This document shows positions 34,302 to 42,760 of a stretch of DNA of 49,573 nucleotides, piece by piece (the first letter of the stretch is position 1; the number at the start of each line of letters is the position of its first letter). This DNA comes from Micavibrio sp. UBA7689 (GTDB lineage: Bacteria > Pseudomonadota > Alphaproteobacteria > Micavibrionales > Micavibrionaceae). The DNA is taken from positions 1 through 49,573 of the forward strand of contig DLGR01000004.1 in NCBI GenBank assembly GCA_002482805.1, read 5' to 3'. The translations under genes and the position numbers were made by a program. The notes below the pieces were generated by a model. That model had not been told where the DNA came from and ran no database searches. It worked only from the letters and a program-made list of their open reading frames with translations.

Positions 34302-35549
34302 ATGAAAATTGCAATTATCGGTGCCGGAATTTCGGGGTTGGGCGCGGCTTGGCTCCTTAGGCAGCATCACGACATCACTGTCTTCGAAAAAAACGATTAT
34401 ATCGGCGGCCACAGCCGGACTATCGATGTCAAAACGCGCGGCGGAAATGTTCCGGTCGATACCGGGTTTATCGTTTTCAATGACTGGAATTATCCCAATC
34501 TGTTAGGATTGTTTGATGCAATCGGTGTTCCGTATGAAAAAAGCGATATGTCCTTCGGCGTCAGTATAGGCGACGGCTTCCTCGAATACAGTTCATACGG
34601 ATTGTTTGCGCAGAAAAAAAACTTCTTTCGTCCATCCTATTGGAGGATGATTTTCGATATATTGCGGTTCAACAAAAGGGCAGAAGGATATTTGGAAAAA
34701 GATCCCTCCTTCACCCTGCGACAGTGCCTCGATGAATTGAACATGGGTGATTGGTTCCGCCGTTATTATCTTCTGGCGATGGGGGCCGCAATATGGAGTT
34801 GCCCCATCAGTACAATTCTGGATTTTCCTGCATCCACCTATATACGTTTTTTTAAAAACCACGGACTTCTCAATATCAATCATCGCCCTCAATGGTATAC
34901 GGTTAAAGATGGAAGCCGCGAATACGTGAATCGCTTGACCAAAGATTTCAGCGACCGGATATATACAGGAATATCTATTCAAAAAGTTATCGCCCAACAA
35001 AATATAGTGAAATTGATCGATGAAGGCGGCGGAGAGCATTTCTTCGATCAGGTTATTTTCGCATGCCATCCGGATGAGGCGGCAAGAATGATAAAAACCC
35101 CCGATCCGGAAGTTGCATCGGTGCTCGGCAATTTTGCCTATCAGGAAAACAGAATTGTCGTACACAGCGATGAAAGCTTTATGCCCTCCCGCCGCGCATG
35201 CTGGGCAAGCTGGATTTACCTGAACGACACCTCCAGGCAAGATAAATCTGAAGTTTCTTTAAGTTATTGGATGAACAATCTACAACCATTGGAAACCTCT
35301 ACGCCCGTGTTTGTTACACTCAATCCATCGCGCATGCCGAACCCTTCGCTTGTTTATGACGAACATGTTTTTGACCATCCGGTATTCAATGAATCGGCTA
35401 TACGCGCGCAAAGTAAAATTGATTCCATACAAGGCGCCAACGGTTTGTGGTTCTGCGGAGCCTATCAGCGCTACGGGTTTCATGAAGACGGTTTATGGAG
35501 CGCGGTGAATGTGGCACGGAAACTAGGAGCAACCATTCCATGGGAATGA
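34302..35549 (+). CDS. FAD-dependent amine-oxidase-like protein of the cyclopropane synthase cluster
   Basis: The 415-residue flavoprotein begins with a dinucleotide-binding fold (IIGAGISGLGAAWLL, 4-18) and an acidic residue at the end of strand 2 (VFEKNDYIGGHSRT), as in amine oxidases and protoporphyrinogen oxidase-like proteins. This subgroup is regularly found beside DUF1365 and cyclopropane-fatty-acid-synthase-like genes. In Rhodobacter a homologous cluster belongs to the singlet-oxygen (RpoE/ChrR) response. It probably oxidises or isomerises a fatty acyl chain. Its stop overlaps the DUF1365 start by 10 bases. Confidence 0.88.
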   Translation: MKIAIIGAGISGLGAAWLLRQHHDITVFEKNDYIGGHSRTIDVKTRGGNVPVDTGFIVFNDWNYPNLLGLFDAIGVPYEKSDMSFGVSIGDGFLEYSSYGLFAQKKNFFRPSYWRMIFDILRFNKRAEGYLEKDPSFTLRQCLDELNMGDWFRRYYLLAMGAAIWSCPISTILDFPASTYIRFFKNHGLLNINHRPQWYTVKDGSREYVNRLTKDFSDRIYTGISIQKVIAQQNIVKLIDEGGGEHFFDQVIFACHPDEAARMIKTPDPEVASVLGNFAYQENRIVVHSDESFMPSRRACWASWIYLNDTSRQDKSEVSLSYWMNNLQPLETSTPVFVTLNPSRMPNPSLVYDEHVFDHPVFNESAIRAQSKIDSIQGANGLWFCGAYQRYGFHEDGLWSAVNVARKLGATIPWE

Positions 35550-36319
35550 AAACCCCCAAACTCCTTTGCGGTCATGTCATGCACGGGCGTCTTTTCCCGC
35601 GTAAAAATCATTTCCGCTACGGCATCTATTATCTCGCTCTGCCTTTATCCAAACTAAACGGTTTGCCCATAGCATATAATTTCTTTGGTGCGATGAGCTT
35701 TTATGACCGCGATCATGGCTATGGAACCACAGGAACGCTGCAAAGCTGGGCACAAAATATTCTTGCGTCGTATGGCATAAAAGCCGAAGGGGAGATTCAA
35801 TTGATCTGTATGCCCCGCATTCTGGGGTATGTGTTTAATCCTGTCAGTTTTTGGCTCTGCCATGACAAGGAAGGCGCTTTGAGAGCCGTGCTCTGCGAAG
35901 TGCACAATACCTTTGGAGAAAAACATACATATCTTTGTGCGCATAAGGATGGCCGTATCATCAGCTCTGTAGAAACTTTCAAAGGGCAAAAACTTTTTCA
36001 TGTCTCCCCGTTCCTGAAACGCGAGGGGAGCTATGAATTCCGCTTCGATTCCGAAGAAGACCATTTCAAGGTTTGGATAGATTATTTTGATTCTGAAGGC
36101 AGGAAGCAACTTGTCACAACCCTTGCCGGAAAATATGAAAATTTGACCAAGGCGACAGCTCGTAAGGTATTTTGGAAATACCCCCTGGTAACACTCAAAA
36201 CCATTATTCTTATTCACTATCAGGCAGTGAAGCTGATTGCGAAAGGCATACGCTATATCCCAAAACCCCTACAAAAACAGCCTATAACGAGCGCCACAGA
36301 AAACCTTACAAAAATGTAA
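35540..36319 (+). CDS. DUF1365 family protein
   Basis: The 259-residue protein opens with GHVMHGRLFPRKNHFRYGIYY, diagnostic of DUF1365, and includes RILGYVFNPVSFWLC, EVHNTFGEKH and KLFHVSPF, conserved in this family. The molecular function is unknown; it almost always travels with a cyclopropane-synthase-like gene and an FAD oxidoreductase and is thought to help modify membrane lipids. The start at 35540 is chosen for its GGAG site and the overlap with the previous gene. An upstream in-frame start at 35495 lies inside that gene. Confidence 0.9.
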   Translation: MGMKTPKLLCGHVMHGRLFPRKNHFRYGIYYLALPLSKLNGLPIAYNFFGAMSFYDRDHGYGTTGTLQSWAQNILASYGIKAEGEIQLICMPRILGYVFNPVSFWLCHDKEGALRAVLCEVHNTFGEKHTYLCAHKDGRIISSVETFKGQKLFHVSPFLKREGSYEFRFDSEEDHFKVWIDYFDSEGRKQLVTTLAGKYENLTKATARKVFWKYPLVTLKTIILIHYQAVKLIAKGIRYIPKPLQKQPITSATENLTKM

Positions 36320-36356
36320 TATTACTGTAAGGGACACTACAGGCGGTCGGGTGTAA
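36306..36356 (+). promoter_or_regulatory. TGTAA direct repeats before the cyclopropane synthase gene (candidate regulator site)
   Basis: TGTAA occurs at 36315-36319 and again 11 bases on at 36326-36330, with a third copy at 36352-36356. A CTTACA/TGTAAG inverted repeat frames the first pair. An 11-base step is typical of sites bound in tandem by OmpR-type regulators such as the one encoded at 32.3 kb. A single TGTAA also lies about 40 bases before that regulator's own gene. Confidence 0.35.
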
Positions 36357-36365
36357 CATCTTATC

Positions 36366-37529
36366 ATGTTTGCAAAACTCGCTTCCGATCAATTGTTTAA
36401 ACGCCTCGATTCCCTAGAATCAGGCACACTTACGCTCACCACGCCCGATGGAAAAACGCGGGTGTTTCAAGGCAAAAGCGCCGGCGAGAATGCCCATTTG
36501 GAACTGCATGACTGGAGCGTCGTATCGAACATGATACAAAAAGGCGATATCGGGCTCGCCGAAGATTATCGCGCAGGAAAATGGCATACGGACAATCTGG
36601 TTGATTTCACTGCCCTTGGCCTTCGCAACCGCCGTGTCCTTGATGATTTCGTTATCGGAAGCCGTTACACCCGTGCCGCCTCAATGTTTTCATATCTGAT
36701 GAAGATGAACACATTGAAAGGAAGCCGCCGTAATATTCATGAACATTACGATCTTGGGAATGATTTTTATGCGTTGTGGCTCGATCCTTCCATGACCTAC
36801 TCATCCGCACTTTACGCCAATGAAATGGAAAGCTTAAAGCAGGCGCAGGATAACAAATATGATCGCATTATCGATCGTATGGATACGAATTCCGGACGTG
36901 TTCTGGAAGTGGGTTGCGGCTGGGGCGGTTTTGCGGAGCGTGCGCACCACAAAGGTGATTACGCCCTTAAAGGCATTACTCTTTCAGACAAACAGCATGG
37001 GTATGCAGGCCAACGCACGCGCGGCTACGCGGACATAGCGCTGGAAGACTATCGCCACCAAACGGGTTCCTATGACCGTATCGTTTCGATTGAAATGTTC
37101 GAGGCCGTAGGTGAGCATTTCTGGCCAACATATTTTAAAAAGCTGGGCGAGCTGATGAAACGAGACGGCAAAGCCGTGATACAAACGATCACCATCAACG
37201 ACACGGATTTCGCGCGATACCGCAAAGGTGGCGATTTCATCCGCAGCTTTATATTTCCTGGGGGAATGCTTCCCTCTCCCTCACGTTTCCGCCAAGAGGC
37301 TGAAAGAGCAGGCTTGCGTGTGAATGGTGGATTTTTCTTCGGACAGGATTACGGCCGAACACTGGTCGAATGGCTGAAAACATTTGATGCAAAAGTGGAT
37401 CAGGTCAGAGCGCTTGGTTTCGATGAAGGTTTTATCCGTTTATGGCGCTTCTATCTGGGCGCGTGTGCGGGCGGATTCCGCGCGGGCCGCACCGATGTCA
37501 TGCAAGTGGAGCTTTCCCATGCAACATAA
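36366..37529 (+). CDS. cfa: Cyclopropane-fatty-acyl-phospholipid synthase family methyltransferase
   Basis: Family members transfer a methyl or methylene group from SAM to a double bond in membrane phospholipid chains. The 387-residue length is usual. Visible are NIHEHYDLGNDFYALWLD with MTYSSALY (124-150), the SAM loop VLEVGCGWGG (179-188), the SIEMFEAVGEH segment, and the C-terminal FYLGACAGGFRAGRTDVMQ. The neighbouring FAD enzyme and DUF1365 gene place it in the cluster type linked to methylated or furan fatty acids rather than stand-alone Cfa. Whether it makes a cyclopropane or a methyl branch cannot be told here. Confidence 0.93.
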   Translation: MFAKLASDQLFKRLDSLESGTLTLTTPDGKTRVFQGKSAGENAHLELHDWSVVSNMIQKGDIGLAEDYRAGKWHTDNLVDFTALGLRNRRVLDDFVIGSRYTRAASMFSYLMKMNTLKGSRRNIHEHYDLGNDFYALWLDPSMTYSSALYANEMESLKQAQDNKYDRIIDRMDTNSGRVLEVGCGWGGFAERAHHKGDYALKGITLSDKQHGYAGQRTRGYADIALEDYRHQTGSYDRIVSIEMFEAVGEHFWPTYFKKLGELMKRDGKAVIQTITINDTDFARYRKGGDFIRSFIFPGGMLPSPSRFRQEAERAGLRVNGGFFFGQDYGRTLVEWLKTFDAKVDQVRALGFDEGFIRLWRFYLGACAGGFRAGRTDVMQVELSHAT

Positions 37530-38109
37530 CATAGTTCGCATAGCGTGCGTATACGCGATGATGGGCATTTCATCCGTGCATGCCGCCGAATATATAAATT
37601 CCCATGTACCCGAAGCCAAACTTGTCGGGCAAGGACGTGCACAGGTCTTGTTGTGGGATGTTTATGACGCGAAACTATATGCGCCATCGGGCGTTTATAC
37701 ACAGAACAAACCTTTTGCGCTAGAACTCAGCTATCTTCAAGAGCTGGATGCCCGCCAGATAGCAGACCATGCGGTAAACGAAATCCGGCGCATGGGATTC
37801 AAGGATGAAACCAAACTTAAGAAATGGCACGGAATCATGATTGAGATTTTACCCGATGTAATTCCAGGAAGCATGATAACCGGCATTTCCACACCAAACG
37901 GCCCCACCATCTTTTATGCGGATGGCAAAGTTATAGGCCGCGTAGATGACCCCGAATTCGGCAGGGAATTTTTTCGCATATGGCTTGATGTGCGCACCAG
38001 CACACCAAGTTTGCGCGAGAATCTCCTAAACACAAATACTGCAACGAAAGGATACCGTGATGAAACTCCTGACAACAATCATAACTCTGGGGGTAATTAT
38101 GGTTCTTAG
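37519..38109 (+). CDS. Exported chalcone isomerase-like protein
   Basis: The 196-residue protein has a signal peptide (residues about 1-21, ending VHAA) and then a chalcone isomerase-like domain: VGQGRAQVLLWDVYDAKLYAP, ALELSYLQELDARQIADHAV, and FFRIWLDVRTSTPSLRENLL. Bacterial members lie in the periplasm, are common in this lipid cluster, and are thought to bind fatty acids. It overlaps the synthase gene by 11 bases. I chose the ATG at 37519, which has GGAG upstream and gives a proper signal peptide. Confidence 0.88.
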   Translation: MQHNIVRIACVYAMMGISSVHAAEYINSHVPEAKLVGQGRAQVLLWDVYDAKLYAPSGVYTQNKPFALELSYLQELDARQIADHAVNEIRRMGFKDETKLKKWHGIMIEILPDVIPGSMITGISTPNGPTIFYADGKVIGRVDDPEFGREFFRIWLDVRTSTPSLRENLLNTNTATKGYRDETPDNNHNSGGNYGS

Positions 38110-38590
38110 CGGATGCACATCCCCCTCGCTCAGTCACTATGACAACACGAAACCGGAATTGGACATCAAGGAATATTTTGACGGGCCGATTCAGGCATGG
38201 GGTATCGTGCAGGATTGGCGCGGAAACGTGACACGTAAGTTCGATATAGAAATGGTCGGCTCATGGGAAGGTGATGTCGGTAAATTGGAAGAAGACTTCG
38301 TCTATGACGATGGAAAAACCCAACGCCGCGTATGGACCATCAAAAAACTATCGGACAATAGCTATGAAGGAACGGCCAGCGACATCAAGGGTAAGGCAGA
38401 TGGGAAAACCAACGGCAACGCGGTCCAATGGAAATACCAGATGAATCTGGAAGTGGATGGAAAAACCTATCTGGTTACCTTCGATGACTGGATGTTCCTG
38501 ATGAAAGACGAGGTTCTTATAAACAGGTCGTACCTGAAAAAATTCGGAATTAAAGTTGCCGAACTCACCATCGTCATGAAAAAGAAATAA
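38060..38590 (+). CDS. DUF3833 family lipoprotein
   Basis: The 176-residue protein has a lipoprotein signal ending in the lipobox LSGC (near residue 18), so it is anchored to a membrane. The mature part matches DUF3833: LDIKEYFDGPIQAWGIVQDW, WTIKKLSDNSYEGTASDI and VLINRSYLKKFGIKVAELT. Its fold is probably a lipocalin-like barrel, consistent with lipid handling. It begins inside the end of the chalcone-isomerase-like gene, with an AAAGGA site, and keeps the cluster's usual gene order. Confidence 0.88.
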   Translation: MKLLTTIITLGVIMVLSGCTSPSLSHYDNTKPELDIKEYFDGPIQAWGIVQDWRGNVTRKFDIEMVGSWEGDVGKLEEDFVYDDGKTQRRVWTIKKLSDNSYEGTASDIKGKADGKTNGNAVQWKYQMNLEVDGKTYLVTFDDWMFLMKDEVLINRSYLKKFGIKVAELTIVMKKK

Positions 38591-38593
38591 GAT

Positions 38594-39451
38594 ATGAAAG
38601 CGCGCATGCGCATATTTTTCACGGCGCTTTGCGCGCTTTCTGTTTCGGCTTGTTCTTCTGCCTCATTTTTTGTGGCTAACCTTCCGGTTCACTTCTCCGA
38701 AGCGGAGGTTGCTTCCGATATTGCTTACGGCGATAAAAAAATTCAGAAGCTTGATATCTACTCGCCGAAAGACCTGAATGACAAAGCGCCCGTGCTGGTA
38801 TTTTTCTATGGCGGGCGGTGGACATTCGGAAACAAGGAGCAATATGCCTTTGCCGCCTTACCTTTCGTGGAAAAAGGTTATGTTGTCGTCATTCCCGATT
38901 ACTCCAAATATCCCGACGTCAAATTTCCCGAATTTGTGAAAGACGCTGCCCTTGCCGTGTCATGGGTGCATGATCATATCGGCGAATATAAAGGCGATGC
39001 CAACCGACTTTATCTATCGGGCCATTCGTCAGGGGCACATCTTGCCGCTCTGGTTACTGCCGACCCGAGATATCTCAAAGAATTAGGCAAAGACCGCAGC
39101 ATCATCACCGCCTTTTCGGGGTTGGCAGGACCTTATGATTTTATTCCCGAAGACGATGACCTGAAAGATATGTTCGGTCCGCCGGAGAATTACCCGAACA
39201 TGCAGGTTACGACCTTTATAGATGGCCGCCAGCCGCCGATGCAGCTTCTCCACGGCGCGGACGATAAGGATGTAATCCTACGCAACCTCAACCGCATGCG
39301 TTATAAAATAGTGGATAAAGGCGGCGTGGAAGAAGCCAAAATCTATTCCGGCATAGACCATAAGGAAATTATGGGCGCGCTCAGCTGGGTGTGGCATGAT
39401 AAGGCACCCGTAAGGGATGACATGCTGGATTTTTTTGAAAGACACCCATGA
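38594..39451 (+). CDS. Alpha/beta hydrolase (esterase/lipase-like), lipoprotein
   Basis: The 285-residue protein has a lipoprotein-type signal (SVSAC, Cys about 20). The catalytic domain has an oxyanion segment (VFFYGGRW), the nucleophile Ser in GHSSGAHLA, an Asp in LLHGADDKDV and a late His in GIDHKEI, as in the carboxylesterase/BD-FAE type. It may cleave acyl esters at the membrane as part of lipid turnover in this cluster. It starts 3 bases after the DUF3833 stop and overlaps the next gene by 4 bases. Confidence 0.85.
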   Translation: MKARMRIFFTALCALSVSACSSASFFVANLPVHFSEAEVASDIAYGDKKIQKLDIYSPKDLNDKAPVLVFFYGGRWTFGNKEQYAFAALPFVEKGYVVVIPDYSKYPDVKFPEFVKDAALAVSWVHDHIGEYKGDANRLYLSGHSSGAHLAALVTADPRYLKELGKDRSIITAFSGLAGPYDFIPEDDDLKDMFGPPENYPNMQVTTFIDGRQPPMQLLHGADDKDVILRNLNRMRYKIVDKGGVEEAKIYSGIDHKEIMGALSWVWHDKAPVRDDMLDFFERHP

Positions 39452-40191
39452 ACGATTATGCGGGCAAAACCGTCTGGATTATCGGGGCCAGTTCGGGAAT
39501 AGGACATGCGCTTGCGCACACGCTACATGCCCGCGGCGCCACACTCGTACTTTCCGCCCGAAACGAAAGCACACTTCATTCCCTTAACACAGATCTGGGC
39601 GGCAGGCATAAGGTTATGGCCTTTGATGTCGGAGACCACGCGGCTTTCGCACAGGCTTTTGCGCAACTGGGAAAAATCGACAGTACTTTGTATCTTGCCG
39701 CGGCTTACACACCCGGAAAGATAGCGGATATCACGCAAGAAGATTGTACACATGCTCTTTCCATCAATTTGGAAGGCGCGTTTACCCTGCTCCGACATCT
39801 TCTTCCGCATTACAAAACGCAAGGATACGGGCAGATTGCGCTTTGCGGAAGCGTAGCGGGATACAAAGGGTTACCAAAGGGACAACCCTACAGCGCCACC
39901 AAGGGCGCCATCATAAATCTTGCAGAATCGTTGCGCGCAGAAGTGGCGGATGACAACATCGACGTAAAGCTTATCAGTCCGGGCTTTGTCAAAACGCCAC
40001 TTACGGACAAAAATGATTTTGTAATGCCTATGATGATCGAGCCGGAGGACGCTGCACGCGCCATAGCGGACGGTCTTTTGGGTAAAGTCTTTGAAATTCA
40101 CTTCCCGAAGAAATTCACCATCCTGATGAAAATCATCGGTCTTTTGCCTTATGCTTTATATTTTCCTCTGGCGGGCAAAATAAACCGCTGA
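39448..40191 (+). CDS. SDR-family oxidoreductase of the lipid cluster
   Basis: The 247-residue short-chain dehydrogenase has WIIGASSGIGHALA near the N-terminus, an active-site PYSATKGA, SPGFVKTPLTDKN, and a hydrophobic C-terminal stretch (LLPYALYFPLAG) that may attach it to the membrane. An SDR closes this cluster type in other proteobacteria. The ATG overlaps the hydrolase stop (ATGA). The gene ends 5 bases from the convergent DNA ligase gene. Confidence 0.9.
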   Translation: MNDYAGKTVWIIGASSGIGHALAHTLHARGATLVLSARNESTLHSLNTDLGGRHKVMAFDVGDHAAFAQAFAQLGKIDSTLYLAAAYTPGKIADITQEDCTHALSINLEGAFTLLRHLLPHYKTQGYGQIALCGSVAGYKGLPKGQPYSATKGAIINLAESLRAEVADDNIDVKLISPGFVKTPLTDKNDFVMPMMIEPEDAARAIADGLLGKVFEIHFPKKFTILMKIIGLLPYALYFPLAGKINR

Positions 40192-40196
40192 AATCG

Positions 40197-41765
40197 CTAA
40201 TTAAAGAATTGATTCAAGTTTTCCAGTACGTCGGCTTCGTTGGCGGGCTTATCCCAACGGATGCGGTTTATACGGGGGAAACGAAGGGCTACGCCTGATT
40301 TATGCCTTGCACTTTGTTGCGCGGAATCAAATGCGACCTCGAACACCAATTCTTTTTTCACTTCGCGCACGGGGCCAAATCTATTGATGGTGTTGTTGCG
40401 CACCCATTTGTCGAGCTGCACCAATTCTTGATCGGTAAAACCTGAATAGGCCTTTCCGATGGGGACGATCTCGTTGCCTTTCCAAAGCCCGAACGTGTAG
40501 TCGGAATAAAAACTCGAACGCTTACCGTGCCCGCGCTGCGCATACATCAAGACCGCGTCGATCAAACGCGGATCGCGCTTCCATTTATACCATGGGCCTT
40601 TGGGACGCCCCGCGACGTAAGCAGAATCTTTGCGTTTGAGCATTATACCTTCATGGCCTTCTTCTTCCGCGCCCTGAATGCGGATCTTCGCCAATTCTTC
40701 CCATGATTGATACGGGATGATGCCCGATACATCGAGCCGTGTATTGCCATACCGCATAACCCACGCTTCCAGTCTTTTTCGGCGTTCGGATAACGGCAAT
40801 CCCCGCACATCCTCGTCGCCATCAAACAAAATATCATAGGAATGCACGAAAGAGGGAAATTCACCCATCATTTTCGCTGTAACCGTCCTGCGGTTCAGGC
40901 GCTGCTGCAGCGAATTAAACGACATCGGTTTAAAATCCGCACCCACCAGCAACTCTCCATCCAAAACGCCCGTGCCTTTCAATGTATCCGCCAAATCGGG
41001 GAAGGAATGGGTGATGTCCTCACCAGTACGCGAAAAAATCCGCGTTTCGCCTTCACCCAGAACCAGTTGCACGCGAATACCGTCCCATTTCCATTCCGCC
41101 TGATAATCCGCGGGATTCATTCCTGCAAAATCCTTGGCTTCGTCGACAGGATTGGACAGCATCATAGGGTGAAAAACCTTGTGGCGGTGTATTTCGGGGA
41201 TAGGCCCCTTGCCTTCCAGCCACGCGAACAAATCCAGATAAGGGCTTTGCAGCCCGTGCCATATATGTTCGATATCATCGAGCGGTTTTTTGCCAAATTC
41301 CGCAAGCGCCGTTTTGGCCAGACGTTCCGAGACCCCCACGCGCAAATTGCCCGTGGCAAGTTTGATGATCGCCCATCTCTGGCTTGCCGTCGCGCGCGAT
41401 AAATATGTGGCCACCAAGGCAGGCAATTGCTTTTGCGGCAGATCACGCAGTTCCAAAACCAACTCCGATAAAGACGGCAACTCCCCCTCTTCCTTGTCAG
41501 GCCAGATAAGAGCGATAGTCTCGGCCAGATCACCGACATAATCGTAAGACAATTCAAACAGAACGGGATCGACCTTTTCCAGCACCACGTTTTTCAAAAA
41601 ACTGGATTTCACATTCTTAAACGACATCGCTCCCGTCAATACGGCGAGCGCATAACCGCGATCGGGATCAGGTGCATCCTTAAAATACTGCACCATATGC
41701 GCGATCTTTGCATTCCGCGCAGGCGTGAGGACAAGACTTTCAAGCAGCAGCGCAAAATCCTTCAT
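40197..41765 (-). CDS. ATP-dependent DNA ligase (LigC/LigB-type repair ligase)
   Basis: The 522-residue ligase has the adenylation motif EWKWDGIRV with catalytic Lys226, an N-terminal DNA-binding domain and a C-terminal OB fold; motif V appears as EGIMLKRKDS. It seals nicks using ATP and, with the exonuclease, helicase and PdeM beside it, belongs to a common alphaproteobacterial repair module. The ATG at 41765 overlaps the exonuclease stop. The longer in-frame start at 41879 lies inside that gene and is rejected. Confidence 0.93.
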   Translation of the reverse strand: MKDFALLLESLVLTPARNAKIAHMVQYFKDAPDPDRGYALAVLTGAMSFKNVKSSFLKNVVLEKVDPVLFELSYDYVGDLAETIALIWPDKEEGELPSLSELVLELRDLPQKQLPALVATYLSRATASQRWAIIKLATGNLRVGVSERLAKTALAEFGKKPLDDIEHIWHGLQSPYLDLFAWLEGKGPIPEIHRHKVFHPMMLSNPVDEAKDFAGMNPADYQAEWKWDGIRVQLVLGEGETRIFSRTGEDITHSFPDLADTLKGTGVLDGELLVGADFKPMSFNSLQQRLNRRTVTAKMMGEFPSFVHSYDILFDGDEDVRGLPLSERRKRLEAWVMRYGNTRLDVSGIIPYQSWEELAKIRIQGAEEEGHEGIMLKRKDSAYVAGRPKGPWYKWKRDPRLIDAVLMYAQRGHGKRSSFYSDYTFGLWKGNEIVPIGKAYSGFTDQELVQLDKWVRNNTINRFGPVREVKKELVFEVAFDSAQQSARHKSGVALRFPRINRIRWDKPANEADVLENLNQFFN

Positions 41766-42760
41766 GCCGCGTCCTCTGCCTGCTCGTCTTCGCGTCCTTG
41801 AATATGCAGTGGCGCCGCTTTCAATCCCTGCGTCTGACACCAATGGACCAGCGCATCCTCGCGCCCGTGCGTAACCCAAATTTCGCCCGCCCCCGTTTCA
41901 GGAATGGTGGTGATCAATTCATTCCAATCCGCGTGATCAGAAATCATGAGCGGCAATTCCACGCCGCTCGCCTTGGCGCGCTGTTTGATCGTCATCCATC
42001 CCGATGCCATGCATATGACGGGGTCATCCATGCGCCGCGCCCAGACTTCTTTCGTGGCACTGGGCGGGGCAATGACGATTTGCCCCTTCAGTGCACCCTT
42101 TGGCAATCCTGTGGCTTTGCGCAGATCGCCCAGATCAACGCCGTTCTCTTGATAGAACGCGCACATATTGATCATGCTGCCATGCAGGTAAATCGGCGCA
42201 TCATATCCCGCCAGACGCAGCAGTTTGATAACCCGCTGCGCCTTGCCTAGCGAATAAGCCGCAATCAAATGGCTCCGCTCGGGGAAATTCTTTACACTGA
42301 TCAGGAGTTTTGAAATTTCCGCATGCGCATCGGGGTGCTGGAACACCGGCAAACCAAACGTTGCTTCAGTCACGAAAATATCGCACTTTATGGGTTCGAA
42401 CGGTACTGTCGTTCCATCGCTCCGTCTTTTGTAATCGCCCGAAACCACAATTCGCTGGTTCTTACACTCTAATAAAATCTGCGCGCTGCCCAGAATATGC
42501 CCCGCGGGATAAAACGTCGCGGCCACTTCCCCCATCTGCACCTTTTCACCGTACGCAACGCCTTGGTAATGCTTGGCGGCGTCTTCGCCATATCGGCGCT
42601 TGATGATCCCGACGGCCTCATGGGTGGCAAGAACGCTGTCATGCCCCGCGCGCGCATGGTCCGCATGGCCATGTGTTATCAAGGCCTTTTTTACAGGAAA
42701 CGGGGGGTCGATATAGGCCCCTATCGGACCTATATATAAATCATGGCGCAAAAGGCTCAT
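41762..42760 (-). CDS. Ligase-associated DNA exonuclease (metallo-beta-lactamase/beta-CASP fold)
   Basis: The 332-residue protein has the metal site HGHADHAR (30-37), GDYKRR, TEATFG, and the beta-CASP ISDHADW, all of the ligase-associated exonuclease family, related to SNM1/Artemis nucleases. It should process DNA ends before ligation. The first plausible ATG is 42760, which means the coding starts of this gene and the divergent helicase overlap by 18 bases. An upstream in-frame start at 42856 would run far into the helicase gene and is not accepted. Confidence 0.9.
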   Translation of the reverse strand: MSLLRHDLYIGPIGAYIDPPFPVKKALITHGHADHARAGHDSVLATHEAVGIIKRRYGEDAAKHYQGVAYGEKVQMGEVAATFYPAGHILGSAQILLECKNQRIVVSGDYKRRSDGTTVPFEPIKCDIFVTEATFGLPVFQHPDAHAEISKLLISVKNFPERSHLIAAYSLGKAQRVIKLLRLAGYDAPIYLHGSMINMCAFYQENGVDLGDLRKATGLPKGALKGQIVIAPPSATKEVWARRMDDPVICMASGWMTIKQRAKASGVELPLMISDHADWNELITTIPETGAGEIWVTHGREDALVHWCQTQGLKAAPLHIQGREDEQAEDAA

